From NCBI GenBank assembly GCA_947479055.1, contig CANJYE010000030.1:1-36423 (forward strand): a DNA stretch of 36,423 nt, read 5' to 3'. The DNA comes from Erythrobacteraceae bacterium (lineage in GTDB: Bacteria; Pseudomonadota; Alphaproteobacteria; Sphingomonadales; Sphingomonadaceae). Shown piece by piece: positions 1-8,147 of the stretch (the first letter of the stretch is position 1; the number at the start of each line of letters is the position of its first letter). A program made the position numbers and the translations under genes. The notes beneath the pieces were generated by a model. That model saw only the letters and a program-made list of their open reading frames with translations, was not told the origin of the DNA and searched no databases.

Positions 1-1384
1 AGCCCGAACCGGCAGTGTTGGCGCCGCCAACGGCCGGAGCGCCCTTTTCAAGCTGCTTGATGCCGAGGCTGATGCGTTCCTTCTCGACGTCGACGTCGAG
101 CACGACGACCTGCACATTCTCGCCCTTGCGGTGGAGGTGCAGCGCTTCTTCGCCCGAGATGCCCCAAGCGATGTCCGACATGTGGACCATGCCGTCGACG
201 TCGCCCGGAAGGCCGATGAACAGGCCGAACTCGGTGGCGTTCTTGACTTCGCCTTCGACCACGGAACCGACCGGGTGCTTGTCTGCGAAGGCTTCCCACG
301 GGTTCTGCTGGGCCTGCTTGAGGCCAAGGCTGACGCGGCGCTTGTCGGAATCGACTTCGAGCACCACCACATCGACTTCCTGGCTGGTCGAAACGATCTT
401 GCCGGGGTGGGCGTTCTTCTTGGTCCAGCTCATTTCGGAAACATGGACCAGGCCTTCGATGCCCGCTTCCAGTTCCACGAAGGCACCGTATTCGGTGATG
501 TTGGTGACCACACCGGTCAGCTTTGCGCCGACCGGATACTTGGCGGCCACGCCATCCCACGGATCGCTTTCCAGCTGCTTCATGCCGAGGCTGATGCGCT
601 GGGTATCCTGGTTGATTCGGATGATCTGGACCTTGACCGTATCGCCGATGTTGATGACTTCGCCCGGGTGGTTGACCCGCTTGTAGCTCATGTCGGTGAC
701 GTGGAGCAGGCCGTCGATCCCGCCGAGGTCGACGAATGCGCCGTAGTCGGTGATGTTCTTGACCACGCCGTCGAGGATCTGGCCTTCGGTCAGCTTGTCG
801 ATCAGTTCGCTGCGTTGTTCGGCGCGGGTTTCTTCCAGAACGGCGCGGCGCGAGACGACGATGTTGCCACGGCGACGATCCATCTTGAGGATCTGGAACG
901 GCTGCGGGATGTCCATCAGCGGGCCGACATCGCGGACCGGGCGGATATCGACCTGGCTGCCGGGGAGGAAGGCTACGGCGCCGTCGAGATCGACCGTGAA
1001 GCCGCCCTTGACGCGGCCGAAGATGCGGCCTTCGACGCGCTTGCCCTCGCCGAATTCATTCTCGAGCTTGTCCCAGGCGGCTTCGCGGCGGGCGCGGTCG
1101 CGGCTGAGCATCGCTTCGCCATCGGCGTTCTCGACGCGATCGACGAACACTTCGACTTCGTCACCGACCTTGAGGCCGTGCGGTTGGTCGCCTACAGCGA
1201 ATTCGCGCAGGGATACGCGGCCTTCGCTCTTCAGGCCAACGTCGATGACGGCCTTGTCGTTTTCGATTGCGGTAACGGTACCCTTGACGACGCGGCCTTC
1301 GAAGCCGCCATCGGCTTCCGAGCCGAACTGTGCATCAAGCATCGCAGCGAAATCATCGCGCGTCGGATTTGCCGTACTGGCCAT
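1..1384 (-). CDS. rpsA: 30S ribosomal protein S1 (C-terminus cut by window edge)
   Basis: This is the mRNA-binding S1 protein of the small ribosomal subunit. It is read from the ATG at 1384 (MASTANPTRDDF) and stays open to the left edge, so about 461 residues are visible and the last roughly 100 are missing. Five S1 (OB-fold) repeats can be followed, at about residues 28-93, 117-180, 200-270, 285-355 and 375-440. Repeats 3-5 carry the typical ITDYGAFVDL / ITEYGAFVEL / ATEFGLFIGL strands and end in RISLG/RVSLG. GAGGA lies about 11 nt upstream of the ATG. The gene follows cmk, a widely conserved order. A long open frame on the opposite strand is a codon-bias shadow. Identification is essentially certain. 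Confidence 0.97.
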   Translation of the reverse strand, partial: MASTANPTRDDFAAMLDAQFGSEADGGFEGRVVKGTVTAIENDKAVIDVGLKSEGRVSLREFAVGDQPHGLKVGDEVEVFVDRVENADGEAMLSRDRARREAAWDKLENEFGEGKRVEGRIFGRVKGGFTVDLDGAVAFLPGSQVDIRPVRDVGPLMDIPQPFQILKMDRRRGNIVVSRRAVLEETRAEQRSELIDKLTEGQILDGVVKNITDYGAFVDLGGIDGLLHVTDMSYKRVNHPGEVINIGDTVKVQIIRINQDTQRISLGMKQLESDPWDGVAAKYPVGAKLTGVVTNITEYGAFVELEAGIEGLVHVSEMSWTKKNAHPGKIVSTSQEVDVVVLEVDSDKRRVSLGLKQAQQNPWEAFADKHPVGSVVEGEVKNATEFGLFIGLPGDVDGMVHMSDIAWGISGEEALHLHRKGENVQVVVLDVDVEKERISLGIKQLEKGAPAVGGANTAGSG

Positions 1385-1500
1385 GTAGTGTAGTCCTCAA
1401 ATGTTTTTCCGGCCAAGCGGTTGGTTCCGCTGGTCTTCTGGCCGAACTGCCACGGTGGCCGGATGCCTGCCGCAGCGCCCGAAGGAGCAATCATCCCGGA

Positions 1501-1535
1501 AAAACGGAAAAGGCGCGAGAGCCATGCCCCGCGCC
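1501..1535 (-). terminator. Probable intrinsic terminator after cmk
   Basis: Read on the minus strand, GGCGCG and CGCGCC (1530-1535 and 1512-1517) form a 6-bp GC stem with a 12-nt loop. A T-rich tail, TTTTCCGTTTT, follows at 1511-1501. It lies about 75 nt past the cmk stop and more than 110 nt before rpsA, so rpsA probably has its own promoter at about 1385-1500. No clear -35/-10 pair was recognised there. Confidence 0.5.
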
Positions 1536-1610
1536 GCCGTTCAAGGGAAATTGTCCGTTGGACCGGCGGGCGCTTATGGGAATGCGCGCCGGAAAGCAAG
1601 GGAAATGGGG

Positions 1611-2231
1611 CTAGCCGAGCGCTCGATCGACCAGGGCGATGGCTGCGGCAATCGCGGCATCGCGGTCGAGCCGGGACGTGTCGAGCAGGACCGCGTCGTC
1701 GGCTGCGCGCAGGGGGGCTTGTGAACGATTGCGGTCGCGCTCGTCACGGGCCGCAAGGTCGGCGGCGATGGTTTCTAACGTGGCATCGATGCCGCGCTCG
1801 CGCATTTCGAGGTAGCGCCGCTGCGCGCGCGCTTCGACGCTGGCGGTGACGAACAGCTTTACCCCGGCTTCCGGCGCGATCACCGTGCCGATATCGCGCC
1901 CATCCAGCACCGCGCCGCCGGGCTGACGGGCAAAGGCGCGCTGGCGTTCGAGCAGCGCGGCGCGCACGGCCGGGTGGATCGAGACGCGGCTGGCAAGGCC
2001 GCCGCATGTCTCGCTGCGCAGCTCCGGATCGGCCAGCAGGCTGTCGGGGAAGCGGGTGGCCGCCGCAGCATCATCCTCGCTGTCCGGATCGCCGCCGTTC
2101 AGCACCACCTGCCGCCCGACCGCGCGATAGAGCAGCCCGGTATCGAGATGCGGCAGCCCGAAATGCGCGGCCAGCGCTTTGGCGATGGTGCCTTTGCCCG
2201 AGGCGGTCGGGCCATCGACGGCGATGATCAT
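1611..2231 (-). CDS. cmk: Cytidylate kinase
   Basis: CMP/dCMP kinase, phosphorylating CMP to CDP with ATP in pyrimidine nucleotide metabolism. The 206-aa protein opens with the P-loop GPTASGKGT (residues 7-15). It then shows the CMP-binding DTGLLYRAV stretch and the [11 protein letters not shown] motif near residue 110, followed by the LID region rich in Arg ([15 protein letters not shown]). Length is normal for the family. Its ATG overlaps the stop of the upstream 152-aa gene by 4 nt (ATGA, 2231-2228), indicating translational coupling, and rpsA lies downstream. Identification is firm. Confidence 0.96.
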   Translation of the reverse strand: MIIAVDGPTASGKGTIAKALAAHFGLPHLDTGLLYRAVGRQVVLNGGDPDSEDDAAAATRFPDSLLADPELRSETCGGLASRVSIHPAVRAALLERQRAFARQPGGAVLDGRDIGTVIAPEAGVKLFVTASVEARAQRRYLEMRERGIDATLETIAADLAARDERDRNRSQAPLRAADDAVLLDTSRLDRDAAIAAAIALVDRALG

Positions 2232-2686
2232 TGGGTGATCAATGGTGGCAGAGGGTCATCCAAGCTGATGCCCCTGGTAAAGCTTTCGACCATTGCTCGA
2301 AATTCCGGTTTGAAGCTGGTCGTATACATGCCGCTTAGCATCCAGCAAAAGCGGGGATTCCGCCGAGCCTCCGCCTCAATACGTTTAAGCAACGGAATTG
2401 GCACATCGTTTTCCATGAAGAATATGTCTTCGAGCAATCCCGCCGAGACCAGACCAAGATAGCTGGTATCCTCTTGCTCATTCATCGCAATTGCTACCAG
2501 CGCAAGATTCCGTTCAGGATCGGCTCGCTCTGTGATGATTGGATCGAGCGGATGGCTTATTGAATCCAAGCCCGCATCATGCGCTCGATTCCAGTCAACG
2601 TGCTCAGCGATGACCCGCCTGAGATTTGCAAGGTCTTTCCGCAATTTGGCGCGTTCATACTCGGTCAGCTGAGGTGTCTCGCTCAC
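2228..2686 (-). CDS. Hypothetical 152-aa protein (DUF6869-like) between aroA and cmk
   Basis: A 152-aa soluble protein with no signal peptide or membrane segment. The stretch from about residue 57 ([14 protein letters not shown], then [10 protein letters not shown] and [15 protein letters not shown]) has the layout I associate with the DUF6869 family. That link is from memory and moderate at best, and no function is known. The GTG start overlaps the aroA stop by 4 nt (GTGA) and its stop overlaps the cmk start by 4 nt (ATGA), so it is embedded in the operon. Its codons are visibly more AT-rich than those of aroA and cmk, which suggests later acquisition. The precise overlaps and the absence of internal stops argue for a real gene. 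Confidence 0.75.
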   Translation of the reverse strand: MSETPQLTEYERAKLRKDLANLRRVIAEHVDWNRAHDAGLDSISHPLDPIITERADPERNLALVAIAMNEQEDTSYLGLVSAGLLEDIFFMENDVPIPLLKRIEAEARRNPRFCWMLSGMYTTSFKPEFRAMVESFTRGISLDDPLPPLITQ

Positions 2687-4014
2687 TTTGTAAGCCCGTC
2701 CAGCAGTTCCTCGAACACCGGAAAGCTGGTGGCGATCGGGCGGGTGTCGTCCACTTCCACGCCGTTGCGGCTGGCGAGGCCCGCCACCGCCATGCTCATG
2801 GCGATGCGGTGGTCGAGATGGGTGGCGATCGGCGCACCGTGTGTGCCGGGCAGCGGTTCCCCGCCGGTGCCGTCGATGACGAGGCCGTCCTCGCGCTCTT
2901 CCACCCGCGCGCCGGCGGCGGTGAGGGCTGCGGCCATCACCGCGAGGCGATCGGATTCCTTGACGCGCAATTCCTCAAGGCCGCTGGTGACAGTCCGGCC
3001 GCTGGCTAGGGCGGCGGCGACGAACAGCACGGGAAATTCATCGATCATGCTAGGGGAGAGAGCGGGATCGACCTCCACGCCCGACAGCGGCGAATGGCGG
3101 ACATGCAGGTCTGCCACCGGCTCGCCGCCGACCTCGCGACGGTCGACCTCCTCGATGTGCCCGCCCATCGCGCGCAGAACTTCGAACAGGGCGGCGCGGG
3201 TCGGGTTGAGGCCGACATTGCGGATCACGAGATCGCTGCCCGGCACCAGCAGCGCCGCGACCACGAAGAACGCGGCGGAGGAGGGATCGCCCGGCACTTC
3301 GATCACTTGCGGGGTCAGTTCCGCCTCGCCGCGCAGGCGGATGATGCGGGTGCCATCGGCCTCCACCTCGACCGTCAGATCCGCGCCGAAGCCTTTGAGC
3401 ATCCGTTCCGAATGATCGCGGGTGGGGATCGGTTCGATCACCGTGGTGATGCCCGGCGTGTTGAGCCCGGCCAGTAGCACTGCGCTTTTCACTTGGGCCG
3501 AAGCGACCGGCAGGCGGTATTCGATCGGCACTGCCGGGCTGATTCCGCGAATCATCAAGGGAAGCGTTCCGCCGGGGCTGGCGGTGATGTCCGCGCCCAT
3601 CTGCGCAAGCGGATCGATCACCCGGCCCATCGGCCGTTTTGACAGGCTGGCATCGCCAATGAAGCTGGCGGTGATGGCGTGGGATGCGACAAGGCCCATC
3701 AGGAGGCGGGTGGACGTGCCGCTATTGCCCATGTCGAGCGCCTGCCGCGGTTGCAGCAACCCGCCGACACCGACGCCGTGGACGCACCATTCGCCCCCAG
3801 ATTCATTGGCACCAGTCCGCTCTATGTTCGCACCCATGGCGCGCAGCGCGGCGGCGGTCGCCATCACATCCTCGCCTTCGAGCAGTCCGGAAATGCGGCT
3901 CTCCCCGATGGCGAGCGAGGCGAACATGATGGCGCGGTGGCTGATCGACTTGTCGCCCGGCACTCGAATCCGCCCGCGCAAGGGGCCACCCGGCAGGAAG
4001 CGGCGCGGTTTCAT
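2683..4014 (-). CDS. aroA: 3-phosphoshikimate 1-carboxyvinyltransferase (EPSP synthase)
   Basis: Transfers the enolpyruvyl group of PEP to shikimate-3-phosphate, the sixth step of the shikimate pathway. From the ATG at 4014 (MKPRRFLPGGPLRG) the protein has 443 residues, the normal size. Visible motifs are PGDKSISHRAI near the N-terminus (PEP/S3P-binding Lys and Ser), GNSGTSTRLLMG, PGDPSSAAF and LRVKESDRL. The open frame continues upstream to 4167, but the extra residues do not resemble the family, so the later ATG was chosen. The stop overlaps the GTG of the following 152-aa gene. A 214-nt divergent spacer to the plus-strand zinc protein presumably holds both promoters. Confidence 0.96.
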   Translation of the reverse strand: MKPRRFLPGGPLRGRIRVPGDKSISHRAIMFASLAIGESRISGLLEGEDVMATAAALRAMGANIERTGANESGGEWCVHGVGVGGLLQPRQALDMGNSGTSTRLLMGLVASHAITASFIGDASLSKRPMGRVIDPLAQMGADITASPGGTLPLMIRGISPAVPIEYRLPVASAQVKSAVLLAGLNTPGITTVIEPIPTRDHSERMLKGFGADLTVEVEADGTRIIRLRGEAELTPQVIEVPGDPSSAAFFVVAALLVPGSDLVIRNVGLNPTRAALFEVLRAMGGHIEEVDRREVGGEPVADLHVRHSPLSGVEVDPALSPSMIDEFPVLFVAAALASGRTVTSGLEELRVKESDRLAVMAAALTAAGARVEEREDGLVIDGTGGEPLPGTHGAPIATHLDHRIAMSMAVAGLASRNGVEVDDTRPIATSFPVFEELLDGLTK

Positions 4015-4228
4015 GGCATCGGAATGGGCGGCGCTCACGGTTCGGGAAAGTCCTTGGTCGAGGCATGGGGCTGGGGCATGGAAACGACGCGGCTTTTGAC
4101 AGCGCGCACCGGCTATGGCAAGGCGCGGCCCCGATTGAGGTTGGGCGCTTGCATTGGCCGGGCGCACTCACCATCATTTCAGCAGTTTTCGCGTCGCCGC
4201 GTTCCGGCGGCCAGTTCGAGGATATTTC

Positions 4229-4549
4229 ATGGTCAAGCCTGAATGGGGCACCAAGCGTAGCTGCCCGAAATGCGGCACCCGCTTCTACGATCTGGGCAAG
4301 GATGACCCGGTGACCTGCATCGATTGCGGGGAACACTGGAGCCCCGAGCCCGTGCTGAAGTCCAAACAGCCGATTCCCTATGAGGAAGAAGCCAAGACCA
4401 AGAAGCTCGAGGACCAGGATGCAGATCTGGCCGAAGAGGATCTGGACATCGACGAAGACGGCGATTCGCCCGACAACGATGTTGATCTTGGCGGCGACGA
4501 CGATCTGGGCGTCGGCCCCGGTGCGGGCGACGACGAGGAAGACGTCTAG
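4229..4549 (+). CDS. FYDLN-acid (TIGR02300) zinc-ribbon acidic protein
   Basis: A 106-aa protein of the TIGR02300 family, common in Alphaproteobacteria and of unknown function. The N-terminus carries two Cys-x2-Cys knuckles (C12/C15 and C30/C33) around the diagnostic FYDLGKDD stretch, so a zinc ribbon is likely. From about residue 55 it becomes an Asp/Glu-rich low-complexity tail. The ATG at 4229 was chosen because GAGGAT lies just upstream and the family begins with M-K/V-K-P-E-W-G. It diverges from aroA and precedes tRNA-Ala. The family assignment is secure; the role is not known. Confidence 0.92.
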   Translation: MVKPEWGTKRSCPKCGTRFYDLGKDDPVTCIDCGEHWSPEPVLKSKQPIPYEEEAKTKKLEDQDADLAEEDLDIDEDGDSPDNDVDLGGDDDLGVGPGAGDDEEDV

Positions 4550-4690
4550 GCAGTTTGCGGCGGTAAACTCCTGAACGGACAAGCTGCCAAAATCCCACTT
4601 GCCAATCCCGGGAAGCGCCACTAAAGCGCGGCCTCCCGGGCCGGAAGGCAAGGGTGGCGGGTCTTTCGGGGCACGCCGGCTTGAATGAAT

Positions 4691-4766
4691 GGGGCCTTAG
4701 CTCAGCTGGGAGAGCGCCTGCATGGCATGCAGGAGGTCAGCGGTTCGATCCCGCTAGGCTCCACCA
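4691..4766 (+). tRNA. tRNA-Ala (GGC anticodon)
   Basis: A complete 76-nt cloverleaf. Acceptor arms GGGGCCT and AGGCTCC pair over 7 bp with one G-T wobble. The D stem GCTC/GAGC, the anticodon stem CCTGC/GCAGG around the loop ATGGCAT, and the T arm with GGTTCGATCC are all present. The anticodon GGC is at 4724-4726, reading alanine GCC/GCU codons. The 3' CCA is encoded at 4764-4766. It lies between the zinc-ribbon gene and ffh. Confidence 0.97.
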
Positions 4767-4853
4767 TTCAACGAAAGTTCGAGTTTCTGGCGTAACGCTG
4801 GCTGACGAGGTTTCGTCCGCCGGCGCTTTTCGCGTTTCGGAGTGTGCGAATCG

Positions 4854-6347
4854 ATGTTCGATTCATTGTCAGATCGGCTCAGCGGCGTATTCGATCGCCT
4901 GCGTGGGCGCGGTGCCCTTCAGGAGGACGATGTCCGCGCCGCGATGCGCGAAGTGCGGATCGCGCTGCTCGAAGCCGATGTTGCGCTCACGGTCGTGCGC
5001 CGCTTCGTTGACAATGTCACCGAAAAGGCGGTCGGCCAGCAGGTTCTCAGGTCGGTCACGCCGGGCCAGCAGGTCGTCAAGATCGTCCATGACGAGCTGG
5101 TCGCCATGCTGGGCGGCGAGGATGGCGATGACGAGGCGGTCGGCCTCGATCTCAACGCTGTGCCGCCAGTGGTGATCATGATGGTCGGCCTGCAAGGCTC
5201 GGGCAAGACCACCAGCACCGCCAAGATCGCCAAGCTGCTGAAAGACAAGCAGGGCAAGAAGGTGATGATGGCGTCGCTGGACGTCAATCGCCCGGCCGCG
5301 CAGGAACAGCTGGCCATTCTGGGCGAGCAGGTGGGCGTTGCCACCCTGCCGATCATCAAGGGCCAGGCCCCGACCGAGATCGCCACCCGCGCGCTGCAAT
5401 CAGCGCGGCTTCAGGCGGTCGATGTGCTGATGCTCGACACTGCCGGGCGGCTCCATGTCGATGAAGCGCTGATGGCCGAGATGAGGGCCGTCGCCGCGAT
5501 CTCTTCCCCACAGGAAGTGCTGCTGGTGGTCGATTCGCTGACCGGGCAGGACGCGGTCAACGTCGCGCAGAGCTTCTCCGGTGAAGTCCCGCTGACCGGC
5601 GTGGTCCTCACCCGGATGGACGGCGATGCCCGTGGCGGTGCGGCGCTGTCGATGCGCGCGGTCACCGGCAAGCCGATCAAGTTCGCCGGCACGGGCGAAA
5701 AGATCGACGCGATCGAGCCGTTCCATCCCAAGCGGGTGGCCGGTCGCATTCTCGGCATGGGCGACATCGTCTCGATGGTCGAGCGTGCCGCCGAAGCAGT
5801 CGAGGTCGAAGATGCCGAGCGGATGGCCGCACGGATGGCCAAGGGCCAGTTCGATCTCAACGATTTGCGCACCCAGCTGCGCCAGATGACCAAGATGGGC
5901 GGTATCGGCATGCTGGCCGGAATGCTTCCGGGCATGAAGAAGGCCAAGGCGGCGATGGCGGCTTCCGGCGCGAACGAGAAAGTGCTGATCCACATGGAAG
6001 CGCTGATCGGTTCGATGACCGCCAGGGAACGCGCCAATCCCGACCTGCTCAACGCCAAGCGCAAGAAGCGCGTCGCGGCGGGCGCGGGCCTTGAGGTGCA
6101 GGACGTCAACAAGCTGATCAAGATGCACCAGGAAATGAGCCGGGCGATGAAGCAGATCCGCAAGATGGGCGGCCTTCAGGGGCTGGCCAGCCTGTTCGGG
6201 AAAGGCGGCCTCGGCGCGGCGATGCCGGGGCTGGGCGATGCATTAGGCGGGATGAAGGGAATGGGCGGGGGCATGTCCGGCGGACTGCCTGGCCTCGGCG
6301 GTGGACAGGTTCCGCCGCATCTCCAGAATCTATTGAACAAGAAGTAA
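4854..6347 (+). CDS. ffh: Signal recognition particle protein (SRP54/Ffh)
   Basis: GTPase that, with 4.5S RNA, binds hydrophobic signal sequences of nascent chains and delivers ribosomes to FtsY at the membrane. From ATG 4854 it is 497 aa. It has an N four-helix domain (1-90) and a G domain with G1 GLQGSGKTT (112-120), [11 protein letters not shown], the DTAGRL and [10 protein letters not shown] motifs. A Met-rich M domain follows (about 325-450, e.g. [13 protein letters not shown] and a later [17 protein letters not shown] helix), then a Gly/Met-rich tail. A GTG four codons upstream is possible, but the ATG with GGAG 11 nt ahead fits the family start. The next gene is rpsP after 32 nt. Confidence 0.97.
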   Translation: MFDSLSDRLSGVFDRLRGRGALQEDDVRAAMREVRIALLEADVALTVVRRFVDNVTEKAVGQQVLRSVTPGQQVVKIVHDELVAMLGGEDGDDEAVGLDLNAVPPVVIMMVGLQGSGKTTSTAKIAKLLKDKQGKKVMMASLDVNRPAAQEQLAILGEQVGVATLPIIKGQAPTEIATRALQSARLQAVDVLMLDTAGRLHVDEALMAEMRAVAAISSPQEVLLVVDSLTGQDAVNVAQSFSGEVPLTGVVLTRMDGDARGGAALSMRAVTGKPIKFAGTGEKIDAIEPFHPKRVAGRILGMGDIVSMVERAAEAVEVEDAERMAARMAKGQFDLNDLRTQLRQMTKMGGIGMLAGMLPGMKKAKAAMAASGANEKVLIHMEALIGSMTARERANPDLLNAKRKKRVAAGAGLEVQDVNKLIKMHQEMSRAMKQIRKMGGLQGLASLFGKGGLGAAMPGLGDALGGMKGMGGGMSGGLPGLGGGQVPPHLQNLLNKK

Positions 6348-6379
6348 ATTCAGATAGTTATATTGGAAAGGTAGATTTT

Positions 6380-6856
6380 ATGGGTATTTCGGTTCGTCTG
6401 TCGCGCGGTGGTGCGAAGAAGCGTCCCTATTACCGGGTGGTGGTTTCCGACAGCCGCAGCCCGCGTGACGGCAAGTATCTCGAGCAGATCGGGACCTACA
6501 ACCCGCTGCTGGCAAAGGACGACGCTAACCGCGTCAAGCTGAACGAGGATCGCGCCCGCTACTGGCTGGGCGTTGGCGCGCAGCCGACCGACCGCGTCGC
6601 CCGTCTGCTCGACGTTGCCGGCATCCGCGAGCGTGCGCCCACCAACAACCCGAAGCGTGGCGAACCGGGCCAGAAGGCCAAGGACCGCGCCGAGGAAAAG
6701 GCCACCAAGGTCGCTGAAGCCGAAGAAGCCGCCCGCGCCGCTGCCGAAGCTCCGGCTGTGGAAGAAGCTCCGGCTGCCGAGGAAGTGGCTGCTGCTGAAG
6801 CTCCGGCCGAAGAAGCTGCCGCCGAGGAAGCTGGCGAGGCCCAGGCCGAGGGTTGA
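6380..6856 (+). CDS. rpsP: 30S ribosomal protein S16 with long acidic/Ala-rich tail
   Basis: Small-subunit protein bS16, needed for 30S assembly. The core (residues 1-80, [20 protein letters not shown], then [13 protein letters not shown] and [15 protein letters not shown]) is canonical. The protein is 158 aa rather than the roughly 80-90 aa of E. coli, because of a C-terminal extension (about 95-158) made almost only of Ala, Glu and Pro. Such tails occur in other alphaproteobacterial S16 proteins, and their role is unknown to me. GGAAAGG lies upstream of the ATG. It is the first gene of the rpsP-rimM-trmD-rplS operon, probably co-transcribed with ffh. Confidence 0.97.
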   Translation: MGISVRLSRGGAKKRPYYRVVVSDSRSPRDGKYLEQIGTYNPLLAKDDANRVKLNEDRARYWLGVGAQPTDRVARLLDVAGIRERAPTNNPKRGEPGQKAKDRAEEKATKVAEAEEAARAAAEAPAVEEAPAAEEVAAAEAPAEEAAAEEAGEAQAEG

Positions 6857-6861
6857 TCTCC

Positions 6862-7383
6862 TTGCCACAGGACAAGCCCGTCACGCCAGATTTTCCAGTA
6901 ACTTTGGCCGCCATCACTGGCGCGCATGGCGTGACGGGCGAAATCCGCCTCAAGCTGTTCGGTGAAGGAGTCGCCTCGCTGAAAGGCTATCGTGCCTTCA
7001 ACGACGGCACGCTGACGCTCAGGAACCTGCGCGATGACGGCAAGGGCGGCGCCATCGCCCGCCTGGCCGAAGTGACCGACCGCACTGCCGCAGAAAAGAT
7101 GCGCGGCACCGTCCTCACCGTCCCGCGCTCCGCCCTGCCGCCTTTGGGCGAGGGTGAATATTACTACGCCGACCTGATCGGCCTGCCCGCCGTTTCCACC
7201 ACTGGCGAAGATCTCGGCCACTGCATCGCGGTGGAGAACTTCGGCGCGGGCGACGTGCTGGAGATCGAACGGCCATCGCAGGACGGCAAGCCGGGCAAGC
7301 GCTTCATGGTGCCGATGCGGTTGGAGGCTGTGCCGGAGTGGGATGCGGAACGGCTGATCGTTGACGAGGCCTGGGCGGAATAG
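6862..7383 (+). CDS. rimM: Ribosome maturation factor RimM
   Basis: Binds 30S precursors near S19 and assists processing and assembly of the 16S 3' domain. About 173 aa, with the N-terminal LAAITGAHGVTGEIRLKLF signature and a C-terminal PRC-barrel (YYYADLIGLPA to FMVPMRLEAVPEW). There is no ATG start. TTG at 6862 is preferred because GAGGG (6848-6852) sits 9 nt ahead. An alternative TTG at 6853 would overlap the rpsP stop by 4 nt (TTGA) but has a poorer ribosome site. Its last codons also hold the -35 of the vapBC promoter. Function is certain, the exact start is not. Confidence 0.94.
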   Translation: MPQDKPVTPDFPVTLAAITGAHGVTGEIRLKLFGEGVASLKGYRAFNDGTLTLRNLRDDGKGGAIARLAEVTDRTAAEKMRGTVLTVPRSALPPLGEGEYYYADLIGLPAVSTTGEDLGHCIAVENFGAGDVLEIERPSQDGKPGKRFMVPMRLEAVPEWDAERLIVDEAWAE

Positions 7384-7403
7384 TATATACATTGCGTATA
7401 TAC
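7361..7403 (+). promoter_or_regulatory. Promoter and paired palindromic operator for the vapBC genes
   Basis: TTGACG (7361-7366), a 17-nt spacer and TATATA (7384-7389) form a good sigma-70-type promoter inside the end of rimM. The -10 lies within GTATATAC (7383-7390), a perfect 8-nt palindrome repeated exactly at 7396-7403 with centres 13 bp apart. Two tandem palindromes covering the -10 and start region just ahead of an AbrB-type antitoxin are what autorepression by a VapB/VapBC complex would need. The sites are directly visible; the regulatory role is inferred. Confidence 0.7.
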
Positions 7404-7413
7404 GGAGACCATC

Positions 7414-7764
7414 GTGTCAAAAGCAACTGGCAAACCCAAGCTGGGCGATAAACCTGAGTTCATGCGGCTGGCGGGCTCAATGCCCTGGCTGAAGGTTCGC
7501 GAAAAGCAGCATTATCGCACCAAGGTTTTTCAGTCAGGCAACTCGATTGCCGTCCGCATTCCCGCAGGCACCAAGCTCGAGGCCGGGATGGAAATGGACC
7601 TGACTGTCGAAGACGGTGAATTCCTCTCGCTCGAACCGGTCGAACGGCCCAAGCGCAAATTCAACATCGCGAAGGTCGCGGGTTCGGCAAAGAGCCTGAA
7701 GTATGTTGAACCCGATAGCCGACTGTTCGAGGCGCGGCTATCTGCTTCGGATTCGACCGAATAG
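7414..7764 (+). CDS. AbrB/MazE-type antitoxin of a VapBC pair
   Basis: A 116-aa antitoxin. Residues about 36-76 form a swapped-hairpin AbrB/MazE DNA-binding fold (TKVFQSGNSIAVRIPAGTKL, then a Val-Glu-Asp-Gly strand). The C-terminal 40 residues (RPKRKFNIAKVAG and onward) are the likely toxin-neutralising tail. The GTG at 7414 has GGAG at 7404-7407, overlapping the end of the second operator palindrome. It is placed 5 nt before the PIN toxin gene, as usual for antitoxin-first modules. The roughly 30-residue N-terminal extension before the AbrB domain is unusual. It probably binds the GTATATAC pair upstream. Confidence 0.88.
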   Translation: MSKATGKPKLGDKPEFMRLAGSMPWLKVREKQHYRTKVFQSGNSIAVRIPAGTKLEAGMEMDLTVEDGEFLSLEPVERPKRKFNIAKVAGSAKSLKYVEPDSRLFEARLSASDSTE

Positions 7765-7769
7765 TCGCC

Positions 7770-8144
7770 ATGAAATATCTTCTCGACACAAACATCATCG
7801 TCGCTCTGACGATTCAAGGCGATGCGAACGTCATTCGTCGCGCCGCAGAGTGCGATGAGGGGGACATGGTGACGTCTGCGATTGCGCTAGCAGAAGTGGC
7901 ACTGGGGACAAAACGCGGCCTGCCGCCCACGATGGATGCGCTACGCGCCTTTGTCGAGGAAGTGCCGGTTCTCGATTTCGACTATAAGGCAGCCTTGGCC
8001 TATGCCTCGTTACACTTCAAGCGCGCCGGTTTTGATCGGTTGATTGCGGCCCATGCACTGTCCCATGAATTGATCGTGGTAACGCGCAATGTGTCCGACT
8101 TTGCCGATGTGCCGGGGTTGAAGGTCGAGAACTGGGCGGTGTGA
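7770..8144 (+). CDS. vapC: PIN-domain ribonuclease toxin (VapC family)
   Basis: A 124-aa PIN-domain protein expected to be a Mg2+-dependent endoribonuclease acting on tRNA or rRNA. The acidic site is complete: D6 in MKYLLDTNIIV, E42 in AEVALG, D89 in FDRLIAA and D110 in RNVSDFADVPGL. Length and the VENW ending are typical. It follows the antitoxin by 5 nt. The pair interrupts the rpsP-rimM-trmD-rplS operon, so toxin transcription is probably partly driven by ribosomal-protein promoters as well as by its own. The substrate cannot be deduced. Confidence 0.93.
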   Translation: MKYLLDTNIIVALTIQGDANVIRRAAECDEGDMVTSAIALAEVALGTKRGLPPTMDALRAFVEEVPVLDFDYKAALAYASLHFKRAGFDRLIAAHALSHELIVVTRNVSDFADVPGLKVENWAV

Positions 8145-8147
8145 GTC

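Noticed and set aside
131-1393. Open 420-aa plus-strand frame across rpsA
   Set aside because: It is the antisense shadow of rpsA: GC-rich codon bias removes stops from the opposite frame, and the translation is low-complexity Asp/Ala/Val without a family.
4550-4690. Small RNA or terminator in the spacer before tRNA-Ala (CCCGGG repeated near 4608 and 4637)
   Set aside because: The arms pair only partly and no T-tail follows; nothing firm can be claimed.
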